NCBI GenBank assembly: GCA_003388555.1
Contig: QQVD01000034.1
Coordinates: 204,674 to 268,673 of the forward strand
Length of the DNA stretch: 64,000 nt
Direction of reading: 5' to 3'
From: Acidobacteriota bacterium
GTDB lineage: Bacteria > Acidobacteriota > Thermoanaerobaculia > Multivoradales > Multivoraceae
Part shown: positions 53,017 through 64,000 of the stretch, piece after piece
How positions within the stretch are numbered: the first letter of the stretch is position 1
How the letters are laid out: each line of letters begins with the position of its first letter
The notes under the pieces: generated by a model
What the model saw: the letters and a program-made list of their open reading frames with translations, nothing else
Database searches by the model: none
What the model was told of the DNA's origin: nothing
Translations under genes and position numbers: made by a program

Positions 53017-54920
53017 ATGAGCCTTCCGGTTGCTGGACACGAGCGCGGCGGCGATCAGTCGCCGGAGCGGTCGGATGCGAAAGCGCCGACCGTGCAGAGG
53101 GTGTCCGACGTGGTCATCCGTTTCGCCGGGGACTCCGGCGACGGGATGCAGCTCACCGGCTCGCAGTTCACCAACACCTCGGCGGTGCTCGGCAACGACC
53201 TGTCGACCCTGCCCGACTTCCCGGCCGAGATCCGCGCCCCTGCCGGGACCTTGCCGGGCGTGTCGGCCTTCCAGGTGCGGATCGCCGACTACGACATCCA
53301 CACGCCGGGCGACACCCCGGACGTGCTGGTGGCGATGAACCCGGCGGCGCTGATCGCCAATCTCGGGGATCTGCAGCCGAACAGCGCGATCATCGCCAAC
53401 ACCGACGAGTTCAACGAGCGCAACTTCAAGAAGGCGGGCCTCGAGGGAAACCCCCTGGAAGACGGCTCACTCAGCGCCTTCCGCGTCTTCACCGCCGACA
53501 TCACCACGATGACGCGCAAGGCGCTCGAGGACAGCGACCTCGACGTCCGCACCAAGGACCGGTGCAAGAACCTGTTTGCCCTCGGCATGGTCTACTGGCT
53601 CTACAGCCGGCCGCTGGAGAACACGGTCGACTGGCTGCAGCTGAAATTCAAGCGCCGGCCTGAGATCGCCGAGGCGAACATCAAGGTGCTCAAGGCGGGC
53701 TGGAACTTCTGCGACATCACGCAGCTGTTCCAGGTGCGCTACGAGGTCGAGAAGGCGGCGCTCGAGCCGGGGACCTACCGCAACATCCACGGCAACTCGG
53801 CGCTCGCCATGGGCCTGGTCGCGGCGAGTCGGCGCAGCGGCCTGCCGCTCTTCCTCGGCGCCTACCCGATCACTCCGGCGAGCGACGTGTTGCACGAGTT
53901 GGCCACCTACAAGCGCTACGGGGTGACCACCTTCCAGGCCGAGGACGAGATCGCCGCGGTCTGCGCCGCGATCGGCGCCTCGTTCGGCGGCGCGCTCGGC
54001 GTGACGTGCTCGAGCGGACCCGGTATCGCGCTGAAGTCCGAGGCGATGAACCTGGCGGTGATGGTGGAGCTGCCGCTGGTGGTCTGTGACATCCAGCGCG
54101 GCGGACCCTCGACCGGCCTGCCGACCAAGACCGAGCAGTCGGACCTGCTGCAGGTCCTGTTCGGTCGCAACGGCGACTCGCCGGTGCCGGTGATCGCCGC
54201 CGCGCGCCCCTCCGACTGCTTCGAGGTGGCGCTCGAAGCGGTGCGCATCGCCACGCGCTACATGGTGCCGGTGGTGCTGCTCTCGGACGGCTACATCGCC
54301 AACGGATCGGAGCCGTGGCGCCTGCCGGAGATCGAGGATCTCCCGGATCTGCGCACCAGCTTCCACGACGACCCGGAGACTTTCCTGCCGTACATGCGCG
54401 ACGAGCGCACCCTGGCCCGGCCCTGGGCCATTCCCGGCACCCCGGGTCTGGAGCACCGCATCGGCGGCCTCGAGAAGGCCGACGTCACCGGCAAGGTGTC
54501 GTACGACCCGCACAACCACGAGCGGATGACACGTCTGCGCGCCGAGAAGGTGGCGCGCGTGGTGCAGGACGTGCCCGATCTCGAGGTGCACGGCGACCCG
54601 GACGGCGGCGAGCTCCTGGTCCTCGGCTGGGGCAGCACGCTGGGCGCCATCACCGGCGCCGTGAACCAGGCGCGCGAGCAGGGCAAGCCGGTGTCGCGCG
54701 CCCACCTGCGCTGGCTGAATCCGTTCCCGGCCAACCTCGGCGAGGTCCTGGCGCGCTTCGACAAGGTGCTGCTGCCGGAGATGAACATGGGTCAGTTGGC
54801 GCTGCTGCTGCGCGGCCACTTCCTGATCGACGTGCAGTCCTACACCAAGATCGAGGGCAAGCCGTTCACCCGCCAGGAGATCAGCGACCAGATCGACCGG
54901 CAACTGGGAGCATCGAGGTC

Positions 54921-54924
<4 letters not shown>
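53017..54924 (+). CDS. korA: 2-oxoacid:ferredoxin oxidoreductase, alpha subunit (gamma-alpha fusion)
   Basis: A 635-residue subunit. The gamma domain (about 25-215) opens VSDVVIRFAGDSGDGMQLTGSQFT with DFPAEIRAPAGTLPGVSAFQV. The alpha domain starts near 255, with the substrate-binding block LFLGAYPITPASDVLHELA, TFQAEDEIAAVCAAIGAS, TCSSGPGIALKSEAMNLAV and RGGPSTGLPTKTEQSDLL. The gamma-alpha fusion plus a separate beta is the 2-oxoglutarate-type (Kor) layout and turns 2-oxoacids, CoA and oxidised ferredoxin into acyl-CoA, CO2 and reduced ferredoxin. It may replace or complement the NAD-linked dehydrogenase in the TCA cycle. ATG 53017 was chosen for GCAGGAG and the conserved length. It overlaps korB by ATGA. 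Confidence 0.95.
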
Positions 54925-55949
<1,025 letters not shown>

Positions 55950-56251
55950 CACGAACCAGTCGCAGCACCCGTGACGTCCCACCCGCAGACACCACACCAA
56001 TGGCTGCGGGATGGCGCCCGCCTTCCGGCTGCGAGGCAGCGGCGCTGGCCTCTGGCGAGGCTGCAACCCGCGACCGGGATCCTGCGTAACGCTGCGAGAA
56101 CTCCCGGGCAGGCCGAAGCATTCCCCGCCCGGGCGTCGGGGAGTCCCGTGCGCCCGCGGCGTCCTTGACGAGCGGAGCTGTCCGTCTCCCCGACAACCAT
56201 CGCGAACCCGCGCCCTTCACCTTAGGGCGCTCGAACATCGAGACCGCATCC
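55950..56251. other. 302-bp gap between korB and the HlyD adaptor gene
   Basis: No protein family or RNA was recognised. The frame of the adaptor is open upstream to 56165, but this part is not conserved in type. No repeat or hairpin of note. Confidence 0.5.
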
Positions 56252-57505
56252 ATGGACGTCAAGAGAGAAGGAGTGGTCGAGGCCAAGCGCCGCAAGCGGA
56301 TCCTCTACGGAGCCCTCGGCGCCGTGGCGCTCGCACTGCTCACGTACTGGCTCTGGCAGCTCGAGCCCAGGCCGCCGTCGGTGTCGCGCTCCTCGGTCTA
56401 CCTCGGCACCGTCGAGCGCGGCGAGATGCTGCGCCAGGTCCGCGGCCCCGGGACCCTGGTCCCCGAGGAGCTGCGCTGGATCTCTTCGCGCACCAGCGGT
56501 CGGGTCGAGAGGCGGGTGGTGCTGCCCGGCGCCGAGGTGGAGCCGGACACGGTGATCCTCGAGCTGTCGAATCCCGAGCTCGAGCAGGAGACCGAGGACG
56601 CCCAGCTGCGCCTGCGCCAGGCCGAGGCCAACTTCAACGTGCGCAAGACCGACTTCGAACGCGAGCTGCTCAACGAGGAAGCCGAGTTCGCCCGCATCGA
56701 GGCCGAATTCCGCTCTGCGGTGCTGCAGAAGCAGGCCGACGAGGAGCTGCTGCGCGAGGGGCTGGTGCCGCAGATCCAGGCCGAACGCTCGCGGCTGAGC
56801 GCCGACCAGCTGGAGAAGCGCTTTGCCCTGGCCAAAGACCGGCTCGACTTCGCTCACCGCGCGCTCGAGACCAAGCTCAGCGCCGAACGGGCCCAGCTCG
56901 ACCAGGCGCGCGCCCTCTACCAGCTGCGCCGCAGCCAGCTCGAGGGTCTCGATGTCCGCGCCGGCATGAACGGAGTGCTCCAGGAGGTGCCGGTCGAAGA
57001 AGGGCAGCAGGTGACCCCGGGAACCAACCTCGCGCGCGTCGCCCAGCCCGACAAGCTGAAGGCCGAGCTGCGCATCGCCGAGACCCAGGCCAAGGACGTC
57101 ACGGTTGGGCAGCCGGCCAAGATCGACACCCGCAACGGCGTCATCGACGGTCGCGTCATCCGTATCGATCCGGCGGTGCAGAACGGCAGCGTCACCGTCG
57201 ACGTGGCGCTGATCGGCGAGCTGCCGCGCGGCGCTCGTCCCGACCTCTCGGTCGACGGCACCATCGAGCTCGAGCGTCTCACCGACGTGCTGCACGTCGG
57301 CCGTCCCGCCTACGGTCAGGCCAACAGCCTCATCTCCCTCTACCGCCTCGACGACGACAACACCGCGACCCGGGTCAGGGTGCAGCTCGGCCGCACCTCG
57401 GTGACCACGGTCGAGATCGTCGAGGGTCTGCAGCAGGGCGATCGTGTGATCCTCTCGGACACCTCCCAGTGGGAGGAGTCGGAGAAGATCCGGCTCGAGG
57501 GATGA
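56252..57505 (+). CDS. HlyD/MacA-like periplasmic adaptor
   Basis: A 417-residue membrane fusion protein with one N-terminal transmembrane helix (ILYGALGAVALALLTYWLW, about 17-35) after a basic n-region. The beta-barrel and lipoyl parts are split by a long coiled coil (about 105-255), rich in Glu, Leu and Arg. VLPGAEVEPDTVILELSNPEL starts the lipoyl part; LDVRAGMNGVLQEVPVEEGQQVTPG is the second lipoyl half. The last domain has VGRPAYGQ and ILSDTSQWEESEKIRLEG. It is likely the adaptor of a MacB-type ABC system with the ATPase encoded 347 bases downstream. An ATG at 56165 would add 29 residues; 56252 gives a normal head. Confidence 0.9.
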   Translation: MDVKREGVVEAKRRKRILYGALGAVALALLTYWLWQLEPRPPSVSRSSVYLGTVERGEMLRQVRGPGTLVPEELRWISSRTSGRVERRVVLPGAEVEPDTVILELSNPELEQETEDAQLRLRQAEANFNVRKTDFERELLNEEAEFARIEAEFRSAVLQKQADEELLREGLVPQIQAERSRLSADQLEKRFALAKDRLDFAHRALETKLSAERAQLDQARALYQLRRSQLEGLDVRAGMNGVLQEVPVEEGQQVTPGTNLARVAQPDKLKAELRIAETQAKDVTVGQPAKIDTRNGVIDGRVIRIDPAVQNGSVTVDVALIGELPRGARPDLSVDGTIELERLTDVLHVGRPAYGQANSLISLYRLDDDNTATRVRVQLGRTSVTTVEIVEGLQQGDRVILSDTSQWEESEKIRLEG

Positions 57506-57852
57506 CGACCGTCGATCGACCCCGGGGGACTTGGCCCGCGCCTCGACGGACCGGGGCCGGGAGCGACGAAACTCGGAGAAAACTCGATCGACTCGATGAA
57601 ACTCCATGAGATCCATGAAACTCCAGAGCGGTCCGGAGCGTTCTATGGGTGAACACCAGGCCAGGACGGTCGCCTCCCCGGCGGCTCGCGGCCGCGGCGC
57701 AGCAGAGCCTTCACGCACCCTGCGCGGCCGACTCGACTGATTCCGACCCGATCCTCCAGCAGAGCCAGCCCTCCCGGGCTCCACGGCCGGGAAGCGACCC
57801 GGCCGTCGGCAGGGGAGCAATCGAAGACCAGAGGGAGAAGGAGCCACCAAAG
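57506..57852. other. 347-bp gap before the ABC ATPase gene
   Basis: No gene is recognised. Around 57568-57625 short degenerate repeats of GAAACTC and CTCGATGA occur, which look like remains of a tandem array. A GGGAGAAGGAG ribosome binding site ends the region. Confidence 0.5.
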
Positions 57853-58539
57853 ATGTCCGAAGCACTGATCAGCCTGCGCGGCGTCAGCAAGATCTTCTAC
57901 ACCGACGAAGTCGAGACCCACGCCCTGAGTGGCATCGATCTGGACATCCAGAAGGGTGAGTACGTGTCGATCGCCGGCCCGTCGGGCTGCGGCAAGTCGA
58001 CCCTGCTCTCGATTCTCGGCCTGCTCGACACGCCGACCGAGGGCGAGTACACGCTCAACGGCCAGCGCACCGCGAACCTCAAGCTCTCCGAGCGGGCCAA
58101 GATCCGCAACCGCGAGGTCGGTTTCATCTTCCAGGCCTTCAACCTGATCGGCGACCTGACGGTGTTCGAGAACGTCGAGCTGCCGCTCACCTATCGCGGC
58201 ATGCCCTCGAGCGAGCGCAAGGACCGCGTCATCGCCGCCCTCGAGAGGGTCGGCATGTCGCATCGCGTGAAGCACTACCCGTCGCAGCTCTCAGGCGGTC
58301 AGCAGCAGCGCGTCGCGGTGGCCCGCGCGGTGGTCGGCGATCCGTCGATCGTGCTCGCCGACGAGCCGACCGGAAACCTCGACTCGACCAACGGCGAGGC
58401 GGTGATGGATCTGATGTCCGAGCTGCACGAGGGTGGCGCCACGATCTGCATGGTCACCCACGATCCGCGCTACGCCGCGTACTCCAAGCGCGCCGTGCAC
58501 CTCTTCGACGGCCGCGTCGTCGAGCAGCAGGCCGCCTGA
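57853..58539 (+). CDS. ABC transporter ATPase, MacB/LolD-like
   Basis: A 228-residue nucleotide-binding protein of the family that drives MacB, LolCDE and FtsE-type mechanotransmission. Walker A is GPSGCGKST (residues 42-50), the Q-loop is in FIFQAFNLIGDLTVFENVELP, the signature is LSGGQQQRVAVARAV, Walker B is IVLADEPTGNLDS and the H-loop is VTHDPRY. The start ATG 57853 follows GAGAAGGAGCC. The expected FtsX-like permease genes do not follow; the next gene is on the other strand, so the permease must be encoded elsewhere. Confidence 0.93.
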   Translation: MSEALISLRGVSKIFYTDEVETHALSGIDLDIQKGEYVSIAGPSGCGKSTLLSILGLLDTPTEGEYTLNGQRTANLKLSERAKIRNREVGFIFQAFNLIGDLTVFENVELPLTYRGMPSSERKDRVIAALERVGMSHRVKHYPSQLSGGQQQRVAVARAVVGDPSIVLADEPTGNLDSTNGEAVMDLMSELHEGGATICMVTHDPRYAAYSKRAVHLFDGRVVEQQAA

Positions 58540-58633
58540 TCCGGCCCCTCCCGTTCACCGACGGTTCGGCCGGATCCTGTCGGCCGGGCCGCCGGAGCAC
58601 GCTCTCACCGTACCGGCCGCACTCGCCTCGCGG

Positions 58634-59131
58634 CTAGCGGGGCGACTCGCCGCGCGCTGGCGACGTCGACAGTGCCTTGCTGAGCAGCCGGGCGCTCGCC
58701 GGGCAGAGGCGGCTGAACTGGGTGCTGCCCGCGATCTCCGGCGGCGCCTGGGCGCGGTCGGTGGTCCTCCACCCGAGTCGTTCGAAGAAGGCCGTCGCGC
58801 CCTCTGTCAGCAGGTAGAGGTGCTGCACGCCGCGCTCCCTGGCGCGCCGTTCGAGCTCCCGGGTCACCTGCTGACCGAGGCCCTCGCCGCGCCGTGAAGG
58901 CGCCACGGCCACCGAGCGGAGCAGGGCGTGGCGACCCAGGAACTCGAGCCCTCCGACCGCGGTGGGCTCGCCGACGGGGCCGCAGGCGAGGAAGCCCTCC
59001 AGCAGGCCTTCGTCGAGATCGTCGGCGGGCAGACCTGCCTGCTCGAGCAGGCGCTTCGTCTCGTCGAGCTCGGCGGGCCGCCAGCTCGGCGCCGACGCCT
59101 CCCTGTCCTTCGTTCCCCTTGCGTTGGTCAA
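58634..59131 (-). CDS. GNAT acetyltransferase, ArsN2-like
   Basis: A 165-residue N-acetyltransferase. The acetyl-CoA loop is VAVAPSRRGEGLGQQV, preceded by GGLEFLGRHALLRSVAV. The end LGWRTTDRAQAPPEIAGSTQFSRLCPASA matches the ArsN2 group described in arsenic-resistance contexts, which usually ends with the same LCPxSA block. No ars gene is near, so the substrate is open. The start is uncertain: TTG 59131 is the only codon that gives the family length, without a good ribosome binding site. It is 49 bases after the DUF1015 stop on the same strand. Confidence 0.8.
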   Translation of the reverse strand: MTNARGTKDREASAPSWRPAELDETKRLLEQAGLPADDLDEGLLEGFLACGPVGEPTAVGGLEFLGRHALLRSVAVAPSRRGEGLGQQVTRELERRARERGVQHLYLLTEGATAFFERLGWRTTDRAQAPPEIAGSTQFSRLCPASARLLSKALSTSPARGESPR

Positions 59132-59180
59132 GATCGTGCGGCTCCGGGCGGTCTCGGGGCGCTGGCGACATGTCCTCCGC

Positions 59181-60407
59181 TCATGCGAGCTCCGCGTCGT
59201 GGCTGCACCAGACCAGCCCGGAGACCTGTTTGGGCAGGAAACGGGTCGACTTCGGTGGCAGCACGTCGCCGCCCGACGTGGCGAGGGCGAAGGCCTCGGG
59301 AGACATCGTCGGCAGGAAGAAGGCCGCCGGCAGCTCGCCGCCGCGCCGTTCCTGCCACAGCTCGTCGGGGTCCGAGCGGTAGACGAGAGTCCCGTCCGAG
59401 GCGTTGGCGAGGGTGAGGCCGCAGGCGGCGAGCAGCTGGTACTGCAGCAGCACCGCCGGCAGCGCCGCTTCGCGCCCGGGCATGTCGCTGGGACCGGCGC
59501 TCGGATCGAGGCGCCAGATCTCGGGCCCGCGATCGCCGATCCAGGCGCCCAGCGAGGGCGGTTGCGCCGCGTCGACGGCAGCCGCGAAGGCTGCGCCGTC
59601 GTCGCCTTCGAAGGGTGTCGCGGAGACGACATGCTGGCGCAGCAGCTCGGGGTCGAGCTCGCGGGTGATGCCGCGATGGATGGGGTCGATCTGCAGACCG
59701 CGCGATGTGATCGAGGTGATCACCGCCATCTTGGCGCTGCCGGCCCGGCCCTCCGGCACCGAGTGCTTGCGGGCGAACATCTGCGCCACCTTGGTGCGGT
59801 GGTGACCGTCGGCGATCGCCGCGGTGCGCTCGGCGAGAGTCGACCGGTAGCGCTCGATGCGCGCCGGATCGTCGACCCGGTAGAGGCGGTGGCGGTTGCC
59901 GTGCGGATCGCGGTGCTCGACCAACTCCCCCGACGCCGCGTCGGCCTGCAGCAGCGCCTCGAGGGAACCGTCGTCCTCGGCGAGATAGAAGACCGGCTCG
60001 AGATCGACGGCGGTCGCCTCGAGCAGCGCCAGACGGTCGGCGAGTGGCTTGTCGACCGTATGCTCGTGTGGCCGCAGATCCGCCTCGCTGCCCGGGCCGA
60101 CGCCGACGAGGGCGATCAGGCCGAGCCGACGGTTGCCGCTTCGCTCCTCGATCGCGTAGGGGTAGACGGCCGGGGTGGGGTCGGCGGCGACGACTCCGGA
60201 GGCGAGCCACTCCTCGTGCAGCCTGCGGGCGTGCTGGTGGGCGTCCTCGGAGTCCGGCGCCGGCCTCGTCAGGTGGGAGAAGTGGTGGGGCGACGCGGCA
60301 TGCAGCTGAATCCGCAGCCGCTCGCCGATCTGGTCGAACGGTGGCGCCGCCAGCGATCCCGGTTCGGCGGTTCGGTAGCGGATGCCTGGAAAGGCGTAGA
60401 TCTTCAT
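59181..60407 (-). CDS. DUF1015 family protein
   Basis: A 408-residue cytoplasmic protein of the conserved DUF1015 family, sometimes annotated as SpoIID-unrelated hypothetical or SerC-linked. Diagnostic blocks are YAFPGIRYR at the start, PPFDQIGERLRIQLHAASPHHF, the IADGHHRTKVAQMF motif near residue 220, and FLPTMSPEAFALATSGGDVLPPKST at the end. Enzymatic function is unknown. ATG 60407 with GAGAGCCTCGACG upstream gives the usual length. It may be co-transcribed with the ArsN2-like gene. Confidence 0.88.
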   Translation of the reverse strand: MKIYAFPGIRYRTAEPGSLAAPPFDQIGERLRIQLHAASPHHFSHLTRPAPDSEDAHQHARRLHEEWLASGVVAADPTPAVYPYAIEERSGNRRLGLIALVGVGPGSEADLRPHEHTVDKPLADRLALLEATAVDLEPVFYLAEDDGSLEALLQADAASGELVEHRDPHGNRHRLYRVDDPARIERYRSTLAERTAAIADGHHRTKVAQMFARKHSVPEGRAGSAKMAVITSITSRGLQIDPIHRGITRELDPELLRQHVVSATPFEGDDGAAFAAAVDAAQPPSLGAWIGDRGPEIWRLDPSAGPSDMPGREAALPAVLLQYQLLAACGLTLANASDGTLVYRSDPDELWQERRGGELPAAFFLPTMSPEAFALATSGGDVLPPKSTRFLPKQVSGLVWCSHDAELA

Positions 60408-60601
60408 CGTCGAGGCTCTCTTCGGGAGGTCGGCCCACCTGAGCCGTATCGCCGGCGGTGGGGCGAATCGATGGGCGCGCGGCGACCCTGGAACGACGCC
60501 GCGCCGGCCCGCGAGCATATCGGCCGAGGGCCACCGGGCCTTCGTGGCCGCTCCGAGTCTCCACCCGGCGCCGAGCCCACCGCGGGCGATACGATGTCGC
60601 G

Positions 60602-61426
60602 ATGCCAGAGAGCCCTTACCGATCGAGCCGTCCGCGCGGCGACCTGTGGCCTGGCGCCGCCTTCGCCGCCGCGGTCTGCGCCGTGCTTGCGACGGCGCCC
60701 GGGGTCGCCGCTCGCGCATCGATCGCGGGGTCTGCGTCCGGCGTCGGCGAGGCCAGGGTCGCCGCCCCGCCAGCACCACGCGGCTCCTCCACGCCGCCTG
60801 CCGACTGTGTCGAGGGAGTGGTCAAGGACGACGGCTCGCTGGAGACCGGCTACGGCTGGGTGCCGAGCGTCGTCGACGGCCGCTACGTGCAGGAGTTCAC
60901 CTTCGCGGAGTTTCCCGAGCGAGGCCTGGCCGACGTCTGCATCTGCTGGACCCGCAACCAGCTCGACGACTCGATCTCCTTCGAGGTTCAGCTCTACAGG
61001 CATGGCGGAGAAGACGGCGCACCGATGCTCGAGCCCGAGATCTCGGTGGCTGCGGTGGCCACCGCCGTGCCCGCCTTCCCGGAGGGCCGCTTCTATCGCG
61101 TCGAGATCCCCGGCACGCCTCTGCCTCCCGGGCTCTTCTCGATCGGAGTGCGCTGGGACGCGACGATCGACCGCTTCTTCTTCGTCTGCGCCGACCAGTC
61201 GCCCGCCACGCCGTTCACCAACGGATGGTTCATCGACGATCGCGCCGACCAGTGGGCGGATCTGGCCGAGGCGGCCGATCCGATCTTCGCCGAGCACGCC
61301 GCGATGCTGATACGCCCGGTCGCCGGCCCGGCGGTCTTCCCGGTCGACGTGCCGTTGAGCAACGCTGCGCTGGCGGTGGTCGCGCTGCTGCTCGCCGGGC
61401 TCGGTTGCACGCGCCTGCGCCGCTGA
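60602..61426 (+). CDS. Exported protein with C-terminal sorting-like tail
   Basis: A 274-residue protein I do not recognise. The signal segment (WPGAAFAAAVCAVLATAPGVAA) is followed by a beta-rich domain starting near residue 60 (CVEGVVKDDGSLETGYGWVP) that looks like a small jelly-roll. The end has VDVPLSNAALAVVALLLAGLGCTRLRR. This resembles IPTL/PEP-CTERM-type signals: a short motif, one hydrophobic helix, then a basic cluster. A transmembrane anchor alone is the simpler reading. The start ATG 60602 was chosen over an upstream ATG at 60458 because only it gives a normal signal peptide. It is divergent from the DUF1015 gene. Confidence 0.75.
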   Translation: MPESPYRSSRPRGDLWPGAAFAAAVCAVLATAPGVAARASIAGSASGVGEARVAAPPAPRGSSTPPADCVEGVVKDDGSLETGYGWVPSVVDGRYVQEFTFAEFPERGLADVCICWTRNQLDDSISFEVQLYRHGGEDGAPMLEPEISVAAVATAVPAFPEGRFYRVEIPGTPLPPGLFSIGVRWDATIDRFFFVCADQSPATPFTNGWFIDDRADQWADLAEAADPIFAEHAAMLIRPVAGPAVFPVDVPLSNAALAVVALLLAGLGCTRLRR

Positions 61427-61476
61427 GCAGGTCGGGCGCCGCCGGTCCCTGGTCCCCGCGGTGCCGCCGCTGCCGC

Positions 61477-62286
61477 TCAGCGCTTCTTGTCGAGGAAGGG
61501 CGCGAAACGGTCGGCGCTGCCTGCGGCGACCCCGCGGTCCTGGTTCGAGTAGAGCTCGCGGTAGAAGCGTTGGGTCATCGGCGCTCCGACGTTGCGGTCG
61601 ACCAGGGTCTTGACCGCCCGCACCGCGGCGGCCGGGTGCTCGGCGATCTGTCGGGCGACGGCCAGCGCGGTCGCCTGCAGCTCGTCGCTGGCGACCAGGC
61701 GATTGAGCAGGCCGATGCGCTCCGCCTCGGCAGCGGACACCTGCGCCGCGGTGAACAGCAGCTCCTTGGCGCGTGGCACACCTACGATCTGGGGCAGCTG
61801 CCAGGTGCTCACCGCCATCCCGTAGACGACTCCTGGAAAGCGAAAGGTGGTCGCCTCGCAGCCGACCCGGAGGTCGCAGGCGCAGGCGAGCTCGGCGCCA
61901 CCACCGTGGGCGTGACCGTTGACAGCGGCGATCGTCGGCAGTGGGAATCCGGCGAGCTTGCGGAAGAGACGTCGGGTCGAGCGCAGGAAGCGGGTCAGGT
62001 CCTCCTCGTCGGCGCCCACCATGTGGTGGATGTCGGCGCCGGCGCAGAAGGCGCGCTCGCCGGCACCGGTGAGCACCAGAGCGCCGACCTCGTCGCAGGC
62101 CGACAGCTCGTCGAGCGCCCGCTGCAGGCCGTCGACCAGCTCCTGGTCGAGTACGTTGAGCTTCGCCTCGCGATCGACGCGGATGCGCACGACACGGCCC
62201 AGCCGCTCGACGACGACCGAGGGGCTGGCACGGTCCTCGGCGGGGGACCGCTCGGCGTGCTCGGCATCGTTCGGAGGTCGGCTCAC
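61477..62286 (-). CDS. Crotonase-fold protein (enoyl-CoA hydratase-like)
   Basis: A 269-residue enoyl-CoA hydratase/isomerase family member. The oxyanion motif is AFCAGADIHHM and the second is AAVNGHAHGGGAELACACDLRVG. The first catalytic Glu (of rat ECH Glu144) is Glu132. The second (Glu164) lies in FRFPGVVYGM and is Gly152, so normal hydration is doubtful. The N-terminal 22 residues are extra and polar. The start is GTG 62286. Candidate activities in the fold include decarboxylase or isomerase; none is assigned. A 172-base gap separates it from clpB. Confidence 0.85.
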   Translation of the reverse strand: MSRPPNDAEHAERSPAEDRASPSVVVERLGRVVRIRVDREAKLNVLDQELVDGLQRALDELSACDEVGALVLTGAGERAFCAGADIHHMVGADEEDLTRFLRSTRRLFRKLAGFPLPTIAAVNGHAHGGGAELACACDLRVGCEATTFRFPGVVYGMAVSTWQLPQIVGVPRAKELLFTAAQVSAAEAERIGLLNRLVASDELQATALAVARQIAEHPAAAVRAVKTLVDRNVGAPMTQRFYRELYSNQDRGVAAGSADRFAPFLDKKR

Positions 62287-62458
62287 GGTAGGACTCCTGC
62301 GCTTCGCGGGGCCGGAGCGCGCCGTGAGCCGTCCGGGCGCTCGCCGAGCGTCGGTTCGCCCGCAGGGCCCGACCGGAACGCCGCGCTGCAGCTCGGCCGC
62401 GGCTGAATCCTAGCGCCCGTCCGCTGAAGGCCGGTGGCGCCAGCGGGCGCGGCCCGGT

Positions 62459-64000
<1,542 letters not shown>

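Overview
The window is GC-rich (roughly 68-70% by eye), gene-dense bacterial chromosome. It carries about 44 protein genes and no rRNA, tRNA, CRISPR array, transposase or phage gene that I could recognise. Gene content suggests a Gram-negative, probably Acidobacteriota-like bacterium (Thermoanaerobaculia is a guess). The clues are many lipoproteins, an RND pump, a single-chain acyl-CoA carboxylase, a two-subunit 2-oxoacid:ferredoxin oxidoreductase, a SpoIVB-type S55 peptidase in a non-sporulation context, and Rcp1-type response regulators. Many starts are GTG or TTG, and 4-bp stop/start overlaps (ATGA, GTGA, TTGA) are very common.

Layout. 1-2740 (-): CheB-CheR-PAS hybrid running off the left edge. 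2951-4042 (+): secreted protein of unknown function. 4289-7804 (-): biotin carboxylase-BCCP-carboxyltransferase fusion. 7978-9931 (+): an orphan Edd/IlvD C-terminal domain fused to a repetitive tail, a CusF-like copper-binding lipoprotein and acylphosphatase, overlapping in series; then an AIM24 protein. 10822-14329 (-): a tightly overlapping signalling operon headed by a histidine kinase with an ethylene-receptor-type N-terminal domain. 14514-15938 (-): MFS transporter. 16545-17613 (+): two paralogous lipoproteins. 17690-28776: YcaQ glycosylase, FolE, a 7TMR-type SpoIIE phosphatase, DoxX and metallo-beta-lactamase-fold proteins, an FMN hydroxyacid dehydrogenase, Dps, a DUF3089 hydrolase and small membrane proteins.

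29025-40829 (+): a GAF membrane protein, an RND efflux pair, LipA, proline dehydrogenase, ProC, RecN and a Sua5/TsaC-type enzyme. 41115-46430 (+): a four-gene overlapping operon (S55 peptidase, beta-propeller protein, CoaD, CDGSH iron-sulfur protein). 46811-50565: M28 aminopeptidase, XerC/D recombinase and lytic transglycosylase. 50593-52659 (-): HAMP-SpoIIE phosphatase. 53017-55949 (+): KorAB. 56252-58539 (+): HlyD adaptor and MacB-like ATPase. 58634-64000: ArsN2-like acetyltransferase, DUF1015 protein, a secreted protein with a sorting-like tail, a crotonase lacking one catalytic glutamate, and the C-terminal part of ClpB.

The most interesting items are: (i) the ethylene-receptor-like kinase operon with all five checked ethylene/copper-binding positions conserved; (ii) the free-standing Edd/IlvD C-terminal domain; (iii) G-rich, quadruplex-prone repeat elements placed in the sense orientation directly after three different stop codons; and (iv) short tandem repeats lying immediately upstream of several ribosome binding sites. 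Many long ORFs antisense to real genes are artefacts of the base composition and are not annotated.
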